From Sclerodactyla briareus (lineage: Eukaryota; Echinodermata; Holothuroidea; Dendrochirotida; Sclerodactylidae): 64,000 nucleotides of DNA. The notes under the pieces are model-generated. The model saw only the letters and a list, made by a program, of their open reading frames with translations, was not told the DNA's origin and did not search any database. The DNA lies in NCBI GenBank assembly GCA_026419785.1, contig JAODTK010004998.1, positions 242,521 through 306,520 on the forward strand. Direction: 5' to 3'. The position numbers and the translations under genes were made by a program. Shown here one piece after another: positions 45,576 to 57,312 of the stretch; position 1 is the stretch's first letter, and each line of letters starts with the position of its first letter.

Positions 45576-47340
45576 AGCCCATTGAAGAAAATTCTTGCTG
45601 TTTTGCTTTTACCGCACTGAATTCACAGTACAGAAAGTACTATTTCTGCAATTGGTGAAAAATTCCTCTCGAAAACTTTCTTCAAATATTCGTGCCAAGC
45701 AATGATTGGGCTCCATTTAGATTTTCGGCGAAATCATATCCCACACTTCACAACGGTCGTGCTGTAATTAATTCACATGTTGTCACTTTGTGATCAGATA
45801 TTTATAGCTAAAAGGAAGGGAGTTGGGTTTAATCCTAGCTCCACCTGTTTACGGAATTGTTAAACTTGCAGTATTTTCTGAGTATTCAGGTTGAAATCAC
45901 TTGCTGCCGGATTCTTACATGAAAAAGATAATATAGGGAAGGCCATAGATGCTGTGTTGCTTATTTATCTACCTATATTCGGCCCAGAGTGACAAATCTT
46001 CAACATACTTTTCTTACTGAAATGGGCACATCCAGTGGAAATATGCAGAGTTCAGGCGATTGTCGTGTTCCTTTCATGCATTGGTAGCGGCATTCGCAGC
46101 TCAGCTGCAGCCACCAAAGCCCGATGCAAGTTGCCTCATTCCTGTCCGACTGAGGAGATAAGGCCGTGTTGAATGTGCTTCAGTGATATCAGCCTGAATA
46201 CGAATGTTGTCCGTTATGAAGGAGAAGGATGTATGTCAATACACCTGACATATAATTATTCAAACATGAACCGATGTCACGTTCATTTTCCTCTGGCTTT
46301 CAAAGATTAAACATATAACATATTACGGACTGTAATCATATCAGTGACCGTTGTTTTAGTTTCGGGCATATATAGATAGGCTGACGGGCAGAGGAATCAA
46401 TGCTGTCACTCGTATGGCGTTGGTTATTAATGTTTGGAATATGTATGTGGAGAAAGGAAAACCCAACCCCACATTTAGATTCAATATATTTTCAGAAAGA
46501 GTTCAAAGATCATTTTTTTTTCAAGATAATTCCACCATGAGAAGGCACTTGTGTTTTAACCGTTAGTGTGATATTGAAACGGTCCTCCCATGGCCATGCC
46601 CCCGAGGGGCCATTTCCGGCGATCTGGGAGGTGCTGAAACCTAAGAAATTTTTTAAGCTCCGCGCCAACCAATATGGGCGCTCCGCTTACTTAGTGACCC
46701 GCGCCCCCGCGTTGACAAATCCTGCATACGCCTCTGATATGTGTTTGAAGAAGCAGCAATTGAATAAAACTCATGGACAATGTTATGTTTGACTGCATCA
46801 TGTGTGTTGAAATATTCCGTTTACAATCTTACGACACGTGCGGAAACGAATATTCCCACCAGACCTTTTAAAACAGTAGTGTGATATCCCGTCAACTTTA
46901 ACAAGTATATTCATCATCATCACGTTTTTTTTTTCAAACAAGCAATGGTATTACGTTCATTCTACAGTTCGACCAAACTTCTCTCAACCCTTCAAGCAAC
47001 GACTAAACCCGAGTCCATTCGACGTTCATTTACATACTCCCGTTGGCCTTCAAATGCGAGAAGTGCGTTCTTATACAGTTCTAAGAAGCTTGCAATAATA
47101 CGGCGCCCGGAGCGATTCTCGAGCGAATGAGTTGTACCCCACGGAACACAGTTCTATACCATCTTGCCTGTAATCATGTAAACGATATTTTTGTGGAGTG
47201 GATAAATCTCCCCAATGCCCTATTCATCATCATAATGTTTTCAAGTCGAGGGGGTCAGAATTTATTTGACCATTTCAAGGCAGGCGAGATTCATCCTGTT
47301 TCATGGTCGGTTTATGCATCATACTGAGAACAGATCCAAG
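45576..47340. other. Unassigned sequence
   Basis: A CG-rich stretch at 46590-46735 is probably repeat. A 61-codon frame at 46945-47130 starts with an Arg/Ser-rich segment like a mitochondrial presequence, but no gene context supports it. Confidence 0.4.
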
Positions 47341-47690
47341 AGCGGTGAGGTGGCACGAACGGTAGGAGTGTCTGCATGTGCAATGCCTGGGGTCTCTGGT
47401 TCAAACCCCGGTGTCGTCACAGACACCAACTTTCACCCCGCTCCTTTCTCGTGTAGAGCAGTGGCTGCACAAGTGAAGTTACCCTATCGTCTGTCGGATG
47501 GAGACGTTGAATGCGATTCCGGGAGCAGGAGTTCTCAACCCTGCCTCGTACTCGGGGCAATCTTCTAAAAGAGTAGGGCGAGATTCGCCGGTGGCCTTCC
47601 ACACCCCAAAACTGGAACCTCTACAATTTCCGACTAGGGACTTCCTTAGTCAGCTGAGCCACTGCGGGTGGAAGGAATAACAAGAGGCGT
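47341..47690 (+). repeat. SINE with tRNA-like head
   Basis: The A-box-like text TGGCACGAACGGTAGGAG is at about 47351 and the B box GGTTCAAACCC at 47398-47408. The body contains CGTCTGTCGGATGGAGACG and CCGGGAGCAGG and ends in an ATGAGTAAGTAAG tail. It matches the minus-strand copy at 43.5 kb. Apparent open frames on both strands come from the SINE. Confidence 0.87.
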
Positions 47691-47791
47691 ATGAGTAAGT
47701 AAGAAAACAGATCCCAAGCATTCCTGAGTACCCCAAACATGGTATCATATAATGCGATTACTACACGTGATCTTTATAAGTGTAGCATCCA

Positions 47792-48226
47792 TTGCTCCGG
47801 AAGCAACTAAACGGGCTTGTGAAACCTTGGAAACATATTGAGGCGGCTATGGCTGTGAGGCCGACGGAGTTCCAACACATTATGTCCACCATTATCACAT
47901 CATTTATGTTGTCGAAACGCGTGAATGCTATACGGGTAATCGTCGGGGACGCAACTCGAGCATGTTCCGGATATCAGTCTGGCGGTGGTGAGTTCGTTTC
48001 CTGGAAAACAATCAACGAAGTAATGGCGTTTGGACAGGTTTGTTTTGTACTTCCACGGACCTTCAACTTTCTGAAGTACTCTCTGGTTACATGTACTCTC
48101 GTTGGCTTATACGCTGTCCCATGGAGTGATGTTGATCCAACAAACAAATATTCTGTAATGTTTCAAGGCACACTCACAGGGCAGGGGCCTATAATCGATC
48201 ACCCCTTTCGAATGAGCGGTTACTAG
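47792..48226 (+). CDS. Open frame of 144 codons, unknown
   Basis: It has an ATG or near-start and a mix of hydrophobic and polar residues, with a Gly-rich turn (GYQSGGGEF) and a hydrophobic stretch (YSLVTCTLVGLYAVPW). No family is recognised. There is no AATAAA soon after the stop and no evident splice site. Chance length is possible in this window. Confidence 0.2.
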   Translation: MLRKQLNGLVKPWKHIEAAMAVRPTEFQHIMSTIITSFMLSKRVNAIRVIVGDATRACSGYQSGGGEFVSWKTINEVMAFGQVCFVLPRTFNFLKYSLVTCTLVGLYAVPWSDVDPTNKYSVMFQGTLTGQGPIIDHPFRMSGY

Positions 48227-48896
48227 ACGATTGGTTCCCAATTGAGGAGAAATTTCCCACAGAGGGAAAACGAGTGATTGCATATTCCCGAAACGCATTT
48301 TAAAACAATTTATTTAATATTTCTACCGGCCCTCCATCTGAACAGCAAGTCTTTGGGTCCTGTTGGTGTGATATGCGCTATATAAGAACCGGTGCGCCAC
48401 TTTATTTTGGTATCTTGTTATTAGCGTGTATTACTATTATTATTATTATCATTATATTCGTATTGATTTATCAAAACACCGGGCCGAATGGCCTACTAGT
48501 GTTCAAACCTAAATACCGGTGTTTAGTTTCTTAGAACCATTGTTCTAAATGTCAACGATAGCGCCTAAAATACAGATAATTAATGATACAATTAACTTCA
48601 CGATTGCCAGGTTTTGCGAGATTTTAATAGCATAAAACTTGACATTGTCAATGTGTTTTATAAACATGCGAAATATTTGTTCAAAGAGGGTTGGTCGGCC
48701 GTTAAAATGGAGAGAATTTGTATGAGACTAATTACGAGTGTTGTGAAAGTTAGAAGTTTTGCTTGGAACATAACTTCTATACTCTGTCTTATCGGGCTAC
48801 AAGCCATTAAAATTGCAGGGAAATCCACCGAAATCGATTACGAAATACCACGCCGGGCGGGCGGAAAAAAAACATTTCATGACCGATTCGGGAAAA
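48227..48896. other. Unassigned sequence with (TTA)n
   Basis: An imperfect ATTATT run lies at about 48430-48455, preceded by GATATGCGCTATATAAGAAC-type text that looks like a repeat 3' end. No exon was found. Confidence 0.45.
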
Positions 48897-48990
48897 CGCC
48901 CGCCCGCCCGCGTGCATGGAAACGGCTCCGTGAAAACAACGGTGAGCGATTTTAGAAGCCCGCCCGCCCGCCCGCGTGCATGGAAACGCC
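48897..48990 (+). repeat. (GCCC)n blocks each followed by the same 17 bases
   Basis: Two GCCCGCCCGCCCG blocks (about 48898-48910 and 48958-48974) are each followed by CGTGCATGGAAACG. A reversed GGGCGGGCGG lies just upstream at about 48854. It is a small structured element. Confidence 0.8.
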
Positions 48991-49089
48991 GCTTTAAGGG
49001 GACTGTTCGCACTTGTGCGATACAATAAATTTGTCGGAAAATTTGGTTGGAGTTGAGTTGTTAATAGTACAAGTTAAGTTTTTCTCCTT

Positions 49090-49890
49090 TTGTCGCCTCA
49101 GGCGGTGGATGGAATGGCTTGGTCGGCAGACTATTTGAATATCAAGGATTGTAATTTCAAGCAATTAGAAGCCGTGCCTTTCTCAGTACATGTTAGGAGG
49201 CGTGAAAATAGGTTCTCGGCCCTATTTCAAACACAAGCAACAAACAGTATAGGAGCTACAGTGATTTCTAGCGTGGGAGACTCACGCGAAACAGTTGGCC
49301 ACTATTTTGGGACATATGCTTTAATACATAAATTCCTCACGATTGGCATTTTGCGGCAAACACAATCACTCGATCAGGGAGCGCAGGCCTTGAAGGCTGC
49401 ATCCACCCGCCGCTTTCCAACAACCCAGCCTTCTCTGAGCAGGCCTGGCGACCAGGCCTGAGGCTGTTCCCCCCCCCCCAACTATCCGATGGTTACTGCT
49501 CAGCTGCGCAACCATGAGCTACTGGCAGCCCTGGAGGACAGACTTAAACATGAGGGGTCCGTGGAGACAGAAACAGTGGATAGGATCGTCCACTGGGAGG
49601 CGCGCCACATGCCAAAGAAAGCGCAGTTGGCGAAATCAGGCAGTGACCTCAACTCCCCGCCTGTCCCGAATCATGTCGTTGGACACACAGTCTTATTAGC
49701 GCGGTATCCAAGGATACGGCGAAGTGAGGTACGGGAATGGGCTACCCCGGGTGCACCGCGGAGGTGTCCGTTTGTTTGTGTGTCCAGTGTGTGTATGCGT
49801 GTTCGTGTGTTCCGTAATATTGTTTTTAGGTTTTCCGCAAATATCCACTTAGAGCTGGAGCGACCATGGTCAAAATTTGCCCACTCCTGA
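49090..49890 (+). CDS. Two adjacent open frames, unknown
   Basis: The frames at 49090-49461 and 49489-49890 are separated by a stop and a C run, so one base of slip could join or split them. The second contains a plausible amphipathic helix (NHELLAALEDRLKHEGSVE). No family is recognised and the last third is low-complexity GT-rich DNA. It may be part of a gene or transposon. Confidence 0.25.
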
Positions 49891-51124
49891 CTAGTCACAA
49901 ATCACACGTTTACTCTCCAAATTGGACACATTTCTCAAAATCATGAAATTCAGGCTAGTAGGATGGCTATAGTAGAAAAGGTCATTTTGGGAAAAAGTCA
50001 TTTTTGCCCATTTCTCACTGTTGTTCAAGACGTAGTGATTTAAAAATCGATACTCGATAATTGAAAATTTCCTCACAAGGCAGGAAGTAACAAATTATGA
50101 CTGTTTTCTGATTCAGAACAAATTTGAAAAAAAGAATTAGTTGAGGAAAAAACACACTTATTTTGGGGGGACAAATTGTGAAGTTTTTCTTTAAAAAATC
50201 GGCGACTGGAATGAATGAATGGTTCATAAGTGAATGTGATTAAGATCAAAAAGTTCCCAGAATTTACAGATTTCAACTATACTTCTAATGAATTTTATTA
50301 TAATTTAATACCCCACCTCCGCTGGGAAGACCAGTGAGTAGGAGGGGGGGGGGGGGGAGGGCGGTAGAGGCGAGGAATTCAAGTGATTTTTCCCATTGGT
50401 TAGTTACACCAAATCATTCAAATCAGAGCAAGACAAACCTGGAGTTGGAGACTCATAGGCGGGTATTAACGTCAGCTATTAACGCTACGGCTGGCGATAC
50501 GGTTGTGTGTGTGCACTCGCGAAGGTGTGAGGATCAAGGTCAGGTTTAGGCCTAGTGTTGGTTAAGAAAGATTTGCGAAATTAGACAACTGGAAATGGAA
50601 TGTAAACCAACCCAACCTCTACACATATGATACATCATGCCAAATTCAAGCATATCCTAGGCCTAATGTTACCGATAGCAGTGTGGAATTTCATCTTTTT
50701 GCGCAAAACAGTAATACTAGCATAGGCCCGGGCCAAAAGTGAGACTATAGCGAGTATAGTTTAACTTTAGGCCAAGGGCCTAGATATAGCCCAGTTAGTC
50801 GAACTTAAATTGCGGTTTATAGCACTAACTTTTAGTCAAAATACATACTGTATTGGACAAACAGGCACCAGGTAACCTAAGCTTCCACGGCCTTCTTCTG
50901 AAGCCCAGAGCAAGTTATTCTCAGGTATGCTCCGCCCTCCGTCTTGAAGTTAACAACCAACCCAGCATGGCATGCTCTAAATCTGGAGTCTGACCAACGA
51001 TGTTTTGCGCTGCGCTGATGGCTGCTTGAAGTTACAGTAGCAAACACTTTCGTACATACTGTCACAGATGAAAATCCTAATCATAAAGACCGGGAATATT
51101 TTGTAAAGAAAACACATGAAAAAA
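49891..51124. other. Unassigned sequence with G tract
   Basis: A G run lies at about 50344-50358. TAGGCCTAG-type words cluster at 50545-50800. No exon was supported. Confidence 0.45.
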
Positions 51125-51420
51125 TGGGAGGGGGGGTCCTGCCCTCAAACTTCTGAAGAAAAATTCTGAGTGAAAAAAATTTTCGAAGCATTGCATCGCA
51201 TATTTACCCTTCAACGCCTGGAAGAAAAACGTCATTGCGCGCGAAACAAATTATGCACTTTTGGCGATTCGATTTAAAATTCGAGAACTCGGTATGAAAC
51301 ATGGATAATCCTCAGACTTCGGCCCTAGTCGGGTCCAATTCTTCACCTGGGGTCGTACCTTGAATTAGTGGACTTAAAACATTTCCAACGCGATTATTGT
51401 TGGTTAGACAAATTGAATCA
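51125..51420 (+). repeat. Second copy of the 985-1280 module
   Basis: Shared text: CTGCCCxCAAxxCTTCTGAA, TCGAAGCATT, GATTCGATTTAAAATTC, CTTCGGCxxTAG, TAGTGGACTTAA and CGCGATTATTGTT, ending in TTGAATCAGTT. The CGCGC-hairpin head seen at 826 is absent. Confidence 0.85.
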
Positions 51421-51620
51421 GTTGAGAGTGATTACAAATCGGGCATGTGCCTATTATTTTTTCTTACGGTCCGGAAAAGTGGAGAGAACAAACGATATGA
51501 TATCCCCCACTTTTGAAGTGGGGGGGGGGGACATGCCCCCCCCCCGTCCCCCTCGTAATCTAGCTACTATGGATATTATGTCAAATGACCCAACCGGAAT
51601 TGGGGCCCCCCCCCCCAAAT
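51421..51620. repeat. CCCCCACTT hairpin with G/C tracts
   Basis: A 9-bp inverted repeat (51504-51512 with 51516-51524) equals the second hairpin at 4.33 kb. G and C runs continue to about 51550, and another C run lies at about 51605-51615. Confidence 0.8.
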
Positions 51621-53879
51621 TTTCGACACTGTACTGTACCGAGCGATTCGCGCAGCCGGCAGGCATCCGGAAGGTTGCACTCGATGTTCTCTTGTACCGC
51701 AGAATACTCCTTACATGTGTACATGTGACTATAACATAAATAAATATATTAGAGAGCGAATTTTACGAAGGTCGCGATCAATAGACCCTTGAATCAATGA
51801 TTTTTGAGCATACTTGCAGTGAGGGTTTGCTTTGCAAGCACAGAGGGCTCGTAGCGTTGACCGCTAATAAACCCACAATGTGGCCTAGGCTATAGCACTA
51901 ACTATCGTTAGTAGGTCAACACTACACCGCCGTGGGTGTGGAAGAGGGTGAGTTCGGAACGTCCTATATTTTTGTCACATGTATGCATACTCTATAATGT
52001 GTGTCAGACATCGTAACACTAAACCTGAGGAGCATGAGAGAAAACCTAGCCCTGTATTGACATGACATGATTTTGGCAGAACTGGTTCATGTACACATTC
52101 TATGTTAACCATGTGGAATGGACCAAATTCATCCTGTAAAATTAACGTTAAAATTTGCAAAATTTAAAACATTTGAAAATCATCAAATATGAAAACAGCA
52201 TGTAGATTGGGTTGATACAAACACATCCACGAAAGTTGAATCATGTTATTTGCAAGGTATCTCAGAAAAGTGACGACGGTGTGGTCCCTGTCCAAAATCA
52301 TAGCAATTTTCAGTAGCTTAGGCCCTCCGTGCTAGGGCTACCTTGTTGGAATTAATGAAGCCATTGAAAATTATCATTTTCGTTTTCTTATTCACACAAA
52401 ATACAATTTTGGCCTGGAAAGAACATCACTATGGGCCCAAAAAAAATGCTGTTGAAGGATTTGCTTCTTTCGGCGACGTCATATAGCTATGGATGGAAGC
52501 AGGAACTGTATGGCATTGGGTAGCATTATCCTCATGTGCCCACTGTCTACGTGTAACTTGTGTAGGAGTACTTTGCAATGCACTCCATTCATTCTCCATT
52601 ATTCATTCCATAATCGGCGCTAATGTATACTGGGTGACCTGTTCTAAACCTAAACGTTCAAAGGATACATAGAACTTCTATCTTGATACAACGCCATCTA
52701 ATAAGAATGGCAGCCAGTGAATTTGGGCCCAAAGAACTTGAAGTGGTTTAAGGCTTTTAAAAATCTTTTATTAACTTTTTTTAACTGGGTGTGGGTATAG
52801 GGCTATGGGCTGCAATAGGTGGCAATCATTGGACCACTTCGAGGATGGTCAAAATAACTTAAGGCACAAACATTCCGTAAGTCCTAATGGTTCCTTGTTG
52901 ATCATTCTGACGTGAATATTAATGAGCATTCGTTGGGTTTGAGCTACAGCACCATTGGTGGCCTTGGATATTCCAAAACACCGCCACCACAACTTACTGA
53001 TTTAAAAATCATTATCAATATTCACCTGTTGTTAGTGTGGTAGTACAATGACCATGCTATGGGTTGTATAAGTACATACTGCATCCAAGACGGGGCGTGG
53101 ATCCGGATGGTTCCCTTGAGTTCCGGGTCGTTTTCTCCGTATCAAATTTAGTATAGTCCTCTGGTGGTTTTACCAGTTAGGATTGCAGCCTCTGGGTGCA
53201 GTTTAATGACCCTCTCGATGAAATGTTATCCGTCGCCGAACTTTTGGGGTTGTTCCGTTCTTCTAAATCGCTGTTCGTAAAAGTAGGAACATTGATTTGT
53301 GTATCTAATTTCCAGAGTCAGGCGAAAATAGACAACAATTTGGTAAGAGTTCTCCCCACATCAATGTCCAGGTACTATTAATAATAAGGTACATTGAAAA
53401 CAATTCCAACATCAAACACGAAGGGGCTGATAGAATAGGTAAGAAAGAACTAATAAGAAAAATGCGGAATTGAGCTGAAGTTAGTTTATGTGTGTATTCA
53501 TCCGATCATGCAATTTGTCTGACAAATGGACCTCATTGGCAGGTCTAACCCCCATAGGGACATAGGAATAGCACTGTAGATATTTTTTTTTGGGGGTCAG
53601 ACCTGTAGTAATATAGGTTCCCATTCTCCATATTAGAACCTCCGTTGTATCTCATCCTGTAAGTTGTTCTCTAACATGTGATGTGATTCCGACTGGCTGA
53701 AACACAGTGTGAGGTACTTTTACCTTTATGTCCTGGTGACAAGAACCGGCATCGAGCTAAACAGCGGGTACTAACAGAGCCACCCGGACCATAACTTTTG
53801 GTTTTCCACTCAACTTCAGTAAGACCTTGTGCTCTATAAATGCTGGACTGGCTACTCCATAGTTCCAGCATTAGCCAAG
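51621..53879. other. Unassigned sequence
   Basis: No gene was supported over about 2.2 kb. Short frames at 53196-53381 (plus) and 53671-53871 (minus) have possible GTAAGA/GTAAAA donors but no domain. Confidence 0.45.
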
Positions 53880-54140
53880 GTCTACAGCATACAATATCTC
53901 CCGAGGATCAACAAGTTCCCAAATTCAATCGACAAGTGAAGTAAAGACAAGTTTCGAATACCATATACAGCAAAGGGCTCAGCACAGAACCTTTGTGCAG
54001 CCCATCTTTATATATCGGAATCATTCATTTTCACGGATTATTGCAAATCGAACCGCGCTTGTTAATAACGTTTCGATGTTGTTCTGGATCAAATGGACTG
54101 TTATTGAAAATAATCCCGTAATAAGCCCTTAATGGATCTA
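53880..54140 (-). pseudogene. LINE reverse-transcriptase core fragment
   Basis: On the minus strand, GLHKGSVLSPLLYMVF lies at about 53960-54005. This is the polymerase motif 'GLPQGSVLSPLLF', typical of the jockey and related superfamilies. It is preceded by text like a short beta strand ending in 'KMND'. The 'GLPQGSVLSP' form differs from the 'GVPQ' form at 12.3 and 55.95 kb, so this is probably another LINE clade. The frame does not extend far. Confidence 0.68.
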
Positions 54141-54754
54141 CCCGCAAGTGTGTCATCGTCAAATGGGAGTATAGTGTTCTCTTTCAATATAACAGACAGA
54201 CAGAAGCACAACAGGCGTATACCAACATTCATTTACTAACATAAGGAACCAGCAACTCATCCATTTGCAAATTTCAAACCTCGAAGACTTCAAGAAAACA
54301 TCACATACCCACGCACGACTAGTTATAGACTTATTGTAAACTGCAACGGCATTGAAAACTTGGTCGACATTACTCACTAAGAAACTAGAAGACAACAACA
54401 CCAAACAACTATCCGCAGAGACCGCTTCCGATGAAGAAGTTATGTGAGACATCCAGACTAAAAGCGACATAATAAACTGTCGTCTTTCACATAGATAAGG
54501 CCTCCAAAACACACAAGCATAAACAAATCTATCGTGCTCATTTTATCACTGCACAAATTCTATTTTTCTCATCTTGTTATTAATCAGAAGAAGGTGTATG
54601 TTCAATTTCTTGATTGGGGGCGAAAAGAGGGACGTAATGGTTCCTCTCACTCTCGTATCGCAATGTAGAATAGACTAGACACATGTATGTCTTGGTTCAA
54701 GAGTGGCGTTATTTATAATAGGGTCCAGCGAGTTGTCATCGATTGACTCTTCAG
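54141..54754. other. Unassigned sequence
   Basis: The 117-codon minus-strand frame at 54159-54512 has no recognised domain. Confidence 0.4.
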
Positions 54755-54963
54755 GTGCGTTTACACCACCCGCCCTCGGGGTTCAACCCCGCGCTCGGAG
54801 TTCACTCGTGGTAAACTCTAGTGGTCAACGCTCCTTCAACCCCGTGTTTGAACCCCGTGTCAACCTCGGGTCACCGCGTGGGTCCACCCTGAGAACCCCG
54901 CCGCGATATACTAGGTTGAACCCGAGCGCGAGGTTCAACTTCGTAACGTAGTGTAAACGCAAC
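54755..54963. mobile_element. Short element with ~16-bp terminal inverted repeats and GGGTTGAACCC motifs
   Basis: The left end GGTGCGTTTACACCAC and right end GTAGTGTAAACGCAAC are inverted complements at 14 of 16 positions. The interior repeats ACCCCGxGCTCGG, GAACCCCG and GGTTGAACCC words that are themselves palindromic. The length of about 209 bp suits a MITE. No target duplication is obvious at these borders, so they may be off by a few bases. CG density is far above the surroundings. Confidence 0.72.
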
Positions 54964-55762
54964 GCGGGGGTTGCAACCCACGCTGGAGTGTTGCCGAGCT
55001 CGTGACATTGCTTCCGATGCATCTCTGCGAAACAATACACACATGTTTTGTGCCGACTGGACTAGACGATTAATAACAAACTGCTGTATACTGTGTGTTA
55101 TTTCGCTATATCGTATTGTACGTTCTTCGCACGTGCATTGACCAACTGCCTATTTCGCAAATCGTTCGCATTGTACATGTTTTTGGTATTGTTAATTATT
55201 AGTTTTTTCATCTGTCTAGAGAATTTCCATAGTGGAAATCTACATTTACTCTCAGCTAAAATATTTACCGTATTGATTTTGCTGTGAAATTTTCGTAATA
55301 AAATAAAGTTCGCCTGAACTTGCCGAGTATTGTACGGTGTTCCAAAGTGTACGGTCCGACGCGAGGCCTTAATCCAATGTATCCACCACAGTCCTGGGAT
55401 TAAGGGTTGTTGGCCACAACCAGCAATGTTATGAACAGTTGGGCATTCAAACGTTGAAAACGCAGACGGCAAAGCCTAACCCCTCGTTGGTACCAAAAAA
55501 CCGACCCTTCTCTTAAGAACTCGTTCACACGCCCAGTCATGATTCGCCTATGGTGAATCGAATCTGTAATACCATCATACACCATGCGCGGAGCATTCTT
55601 CCACGTCGTCCTTGTTGCGGAAAATTGCGTTAATGGGTAGGCCACACGTCAGGGGTCTAACCTACAGTTGTGCTACCCTCGTAGGCCACAGGCAGATAGC
55701 CTTTCACTCAATTTACCGGTCGATTGCGCTGCCGCCCTTTCCGAGTTCGCGCGTTTTGCCAG
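54964..55762. other. Sequence between the two inverted-repeat elements
   Basis: It holds minus-strand open frames at 55400-55645 and 55098-55472 and a plus-strand AATAAA at about 55300-55306. I recognise no transposase signature. If the two elements are the ends of one unit, this would be its interior. Confidence 0.35.
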
Positions 55763-55912
55763 ATGTAAACAAGGCCATTTCCTGTCTTTAAAACCTCACC
55801 GCCGCGGGGTTCAACCCCGTGCGCGAGGTTCAGTGTAAACAACCAAGGATTTTAGCCGATGGGCCCCTTAGGAGAATAACCCCGCGCTCGGGGTTCTGAA
55901 TGTAAACGCGGC
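55763..55912. mobile_element. Second GGGGTTCAACCCC element
   Basis: It begins near GATGTAAACAAGG and ends near GAATGTAAACGCGGCC. Inside are GCGGGGTTCAACCCCGTGC and CCCCGCGCTCGGGGTT, like the element at 54.76 kb. Ends are less symmetric, suggesting decay. A LINE fragment begins about 25 bp to the right. Confidence 0.62.
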
Positions 55913-55934
55913 CTTCTACTCGGCAGACGGTCAC

Positions 55935-56640
55935 TAGTGGTGTTCCCCAAGCGTCGGTTCTTGGTTCCTTATTCGCTGGGGGCCTATATAAACAATCTCG
56001 AAGATTCTATGCCCTTCGATTGTTAAAAAAATGCGGACGACACCAAGTTGTATCGGGGATGTGACTTCGAATAACGATGTTGCCAATGGTTCAAAGGGAT
56101 TTAGGGAAAATGGAAAAAAGAGGAATGGTCTTCCGATTAACAAATGTTTTTAAAACGTCGTTAAATGGCAAGGTTGATGCAGTCGGTCATCATAACGGCC
56201 ACGCTTCTTTTAGTTTGACAAGATTGGATATTCATGCGGTAAATTCAGAGAAAAATGCTCTTGAAGTGATTTTCGATTCAACGTTGAAACCTTCTAAAAT
56301 TTGCCATGCGAGGAAAAATTAAGCGTCTCGGTTCGACTTCATTGCAGCTAAGGCGAATTCGATGATTCGGTGATTTGGTTCAGGTTTTCAAAATCGTCCA
56401 TGATTTCGATATTCTTTTCTTCGACTACTTGAATTTTCAATGTTACCACTAATAGGAGTCATTGCTTCAAGCTTTGTGGCAAATGTTGCAGGTCAGATAT
56501 TCGGGTTTTTTTTTTTCTCCAAAGAGTGGACCCATGAGTGGAACAGCCTCCCCAGAGATGTTGTATGGTCAGTCTGATTTGTTGACCAGGAAATTGTGCG
56601 TGTGTTCATTCGGTTCTCGTCTTCTTCTTTATTGGGGATG
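55935..56640 (+). pseudogene. LINE ORF2 C-terminal half (CR1/L2-like), frames broken
   Basis: In order on the plus strand: GVPQASVLGSLFAG (polymerase 'GVPQGSVLGPLLF'); YINNLEDSM; ADDTKLYR (catalytic 'FADDTKLY' Asp pair); a KMEKRGM… stretch; VNSEKNALEVIFDSTL ('EKDLGVIxD' motif); a KANSM-like piece; and WNSLPRDVV near the end. Single-base slips separate most motifs, and a T run at about 56505 is one break. The 3' end near 56690-56720 has ACTGAACTGA-like repeats, as usual for this group. The endonuclease half is missing. Confidence 0.85.
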
Positions 56641-57177
56641 TAGTGATTTCATGCATATTCATGAAGTCTCTCTTCTGGCCCTTTCGTGCTGAACTGATGA
56701 ATGGACTGGACTAAACTGAAACTGAATAAAAAACTAAACTTTACTAAGGGTAAGAGGTCAGCAGTTCAAGGGATATTCCCACCTAAAGATTTTGGGAGTC
56801 ATTGTTTCTCCTGGAGGATACCTTTGATGATCATAGAATTTGAGAGGTCAGTAGTCTCTAGGGTTAAACTGAGTCACGAAAAGGTCATTCATCTGCACCA
56901 AGAAAAAATGCTTGGTGTGTTTCAAATTACAGCACCATTGGTGCTCTAGTATTAATGATCCTAGCTGTCCAGTAATCCGAGACGTTTCGTCGGTAATGAT
57001 TAAACGATTATTACCACTGGTTGCAGAAGTAATTAGAGAGAATCTCATTGGGTCAACGATCAGGGGTGTGTATCTCCAGCTGTCCAGAGCCGACATAAAA
57101 TCTGGAAAGGTGCTTCAATTGCAAATGGAGATGCATTAGCATTCTCACAAGAAAGAAAACACAACTCCCCAGTTGGA
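56641..57177. other. LINE 3' end and unassigned sequence
   Basis: The first part is probably the 3' UTR of the LINE. The rest has no recognised feature. Confidence 0.45.
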
Positions 57178-57205
57178 TGATAATAATAATATAATAATAA
57201 TAATA

Positions 57206-57303
<98 letters not shown>

Positions 57304-57312
57304 TATAATTAT
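57178..57312. repeat. (TAA)n microsatellite
   Basis: About 130 bases of TAA/ATA triplets with regular one-base slips (AATATAATAA), ending in ATTATAATTATA. Confidence 0.97.

Noticed and set aside
46945-47130. 61-codon frame resembling a mitochondrial presequence
   Set aside because: No following exon, domain or promoter evidence. Short Arg/Ser-rich frames arise by chance.
47266-47568. 100-codon open frame
   Set aside because: It is the SINE read through; the same pseudo-peptide appears on the other strand copy at 43.5 kb.
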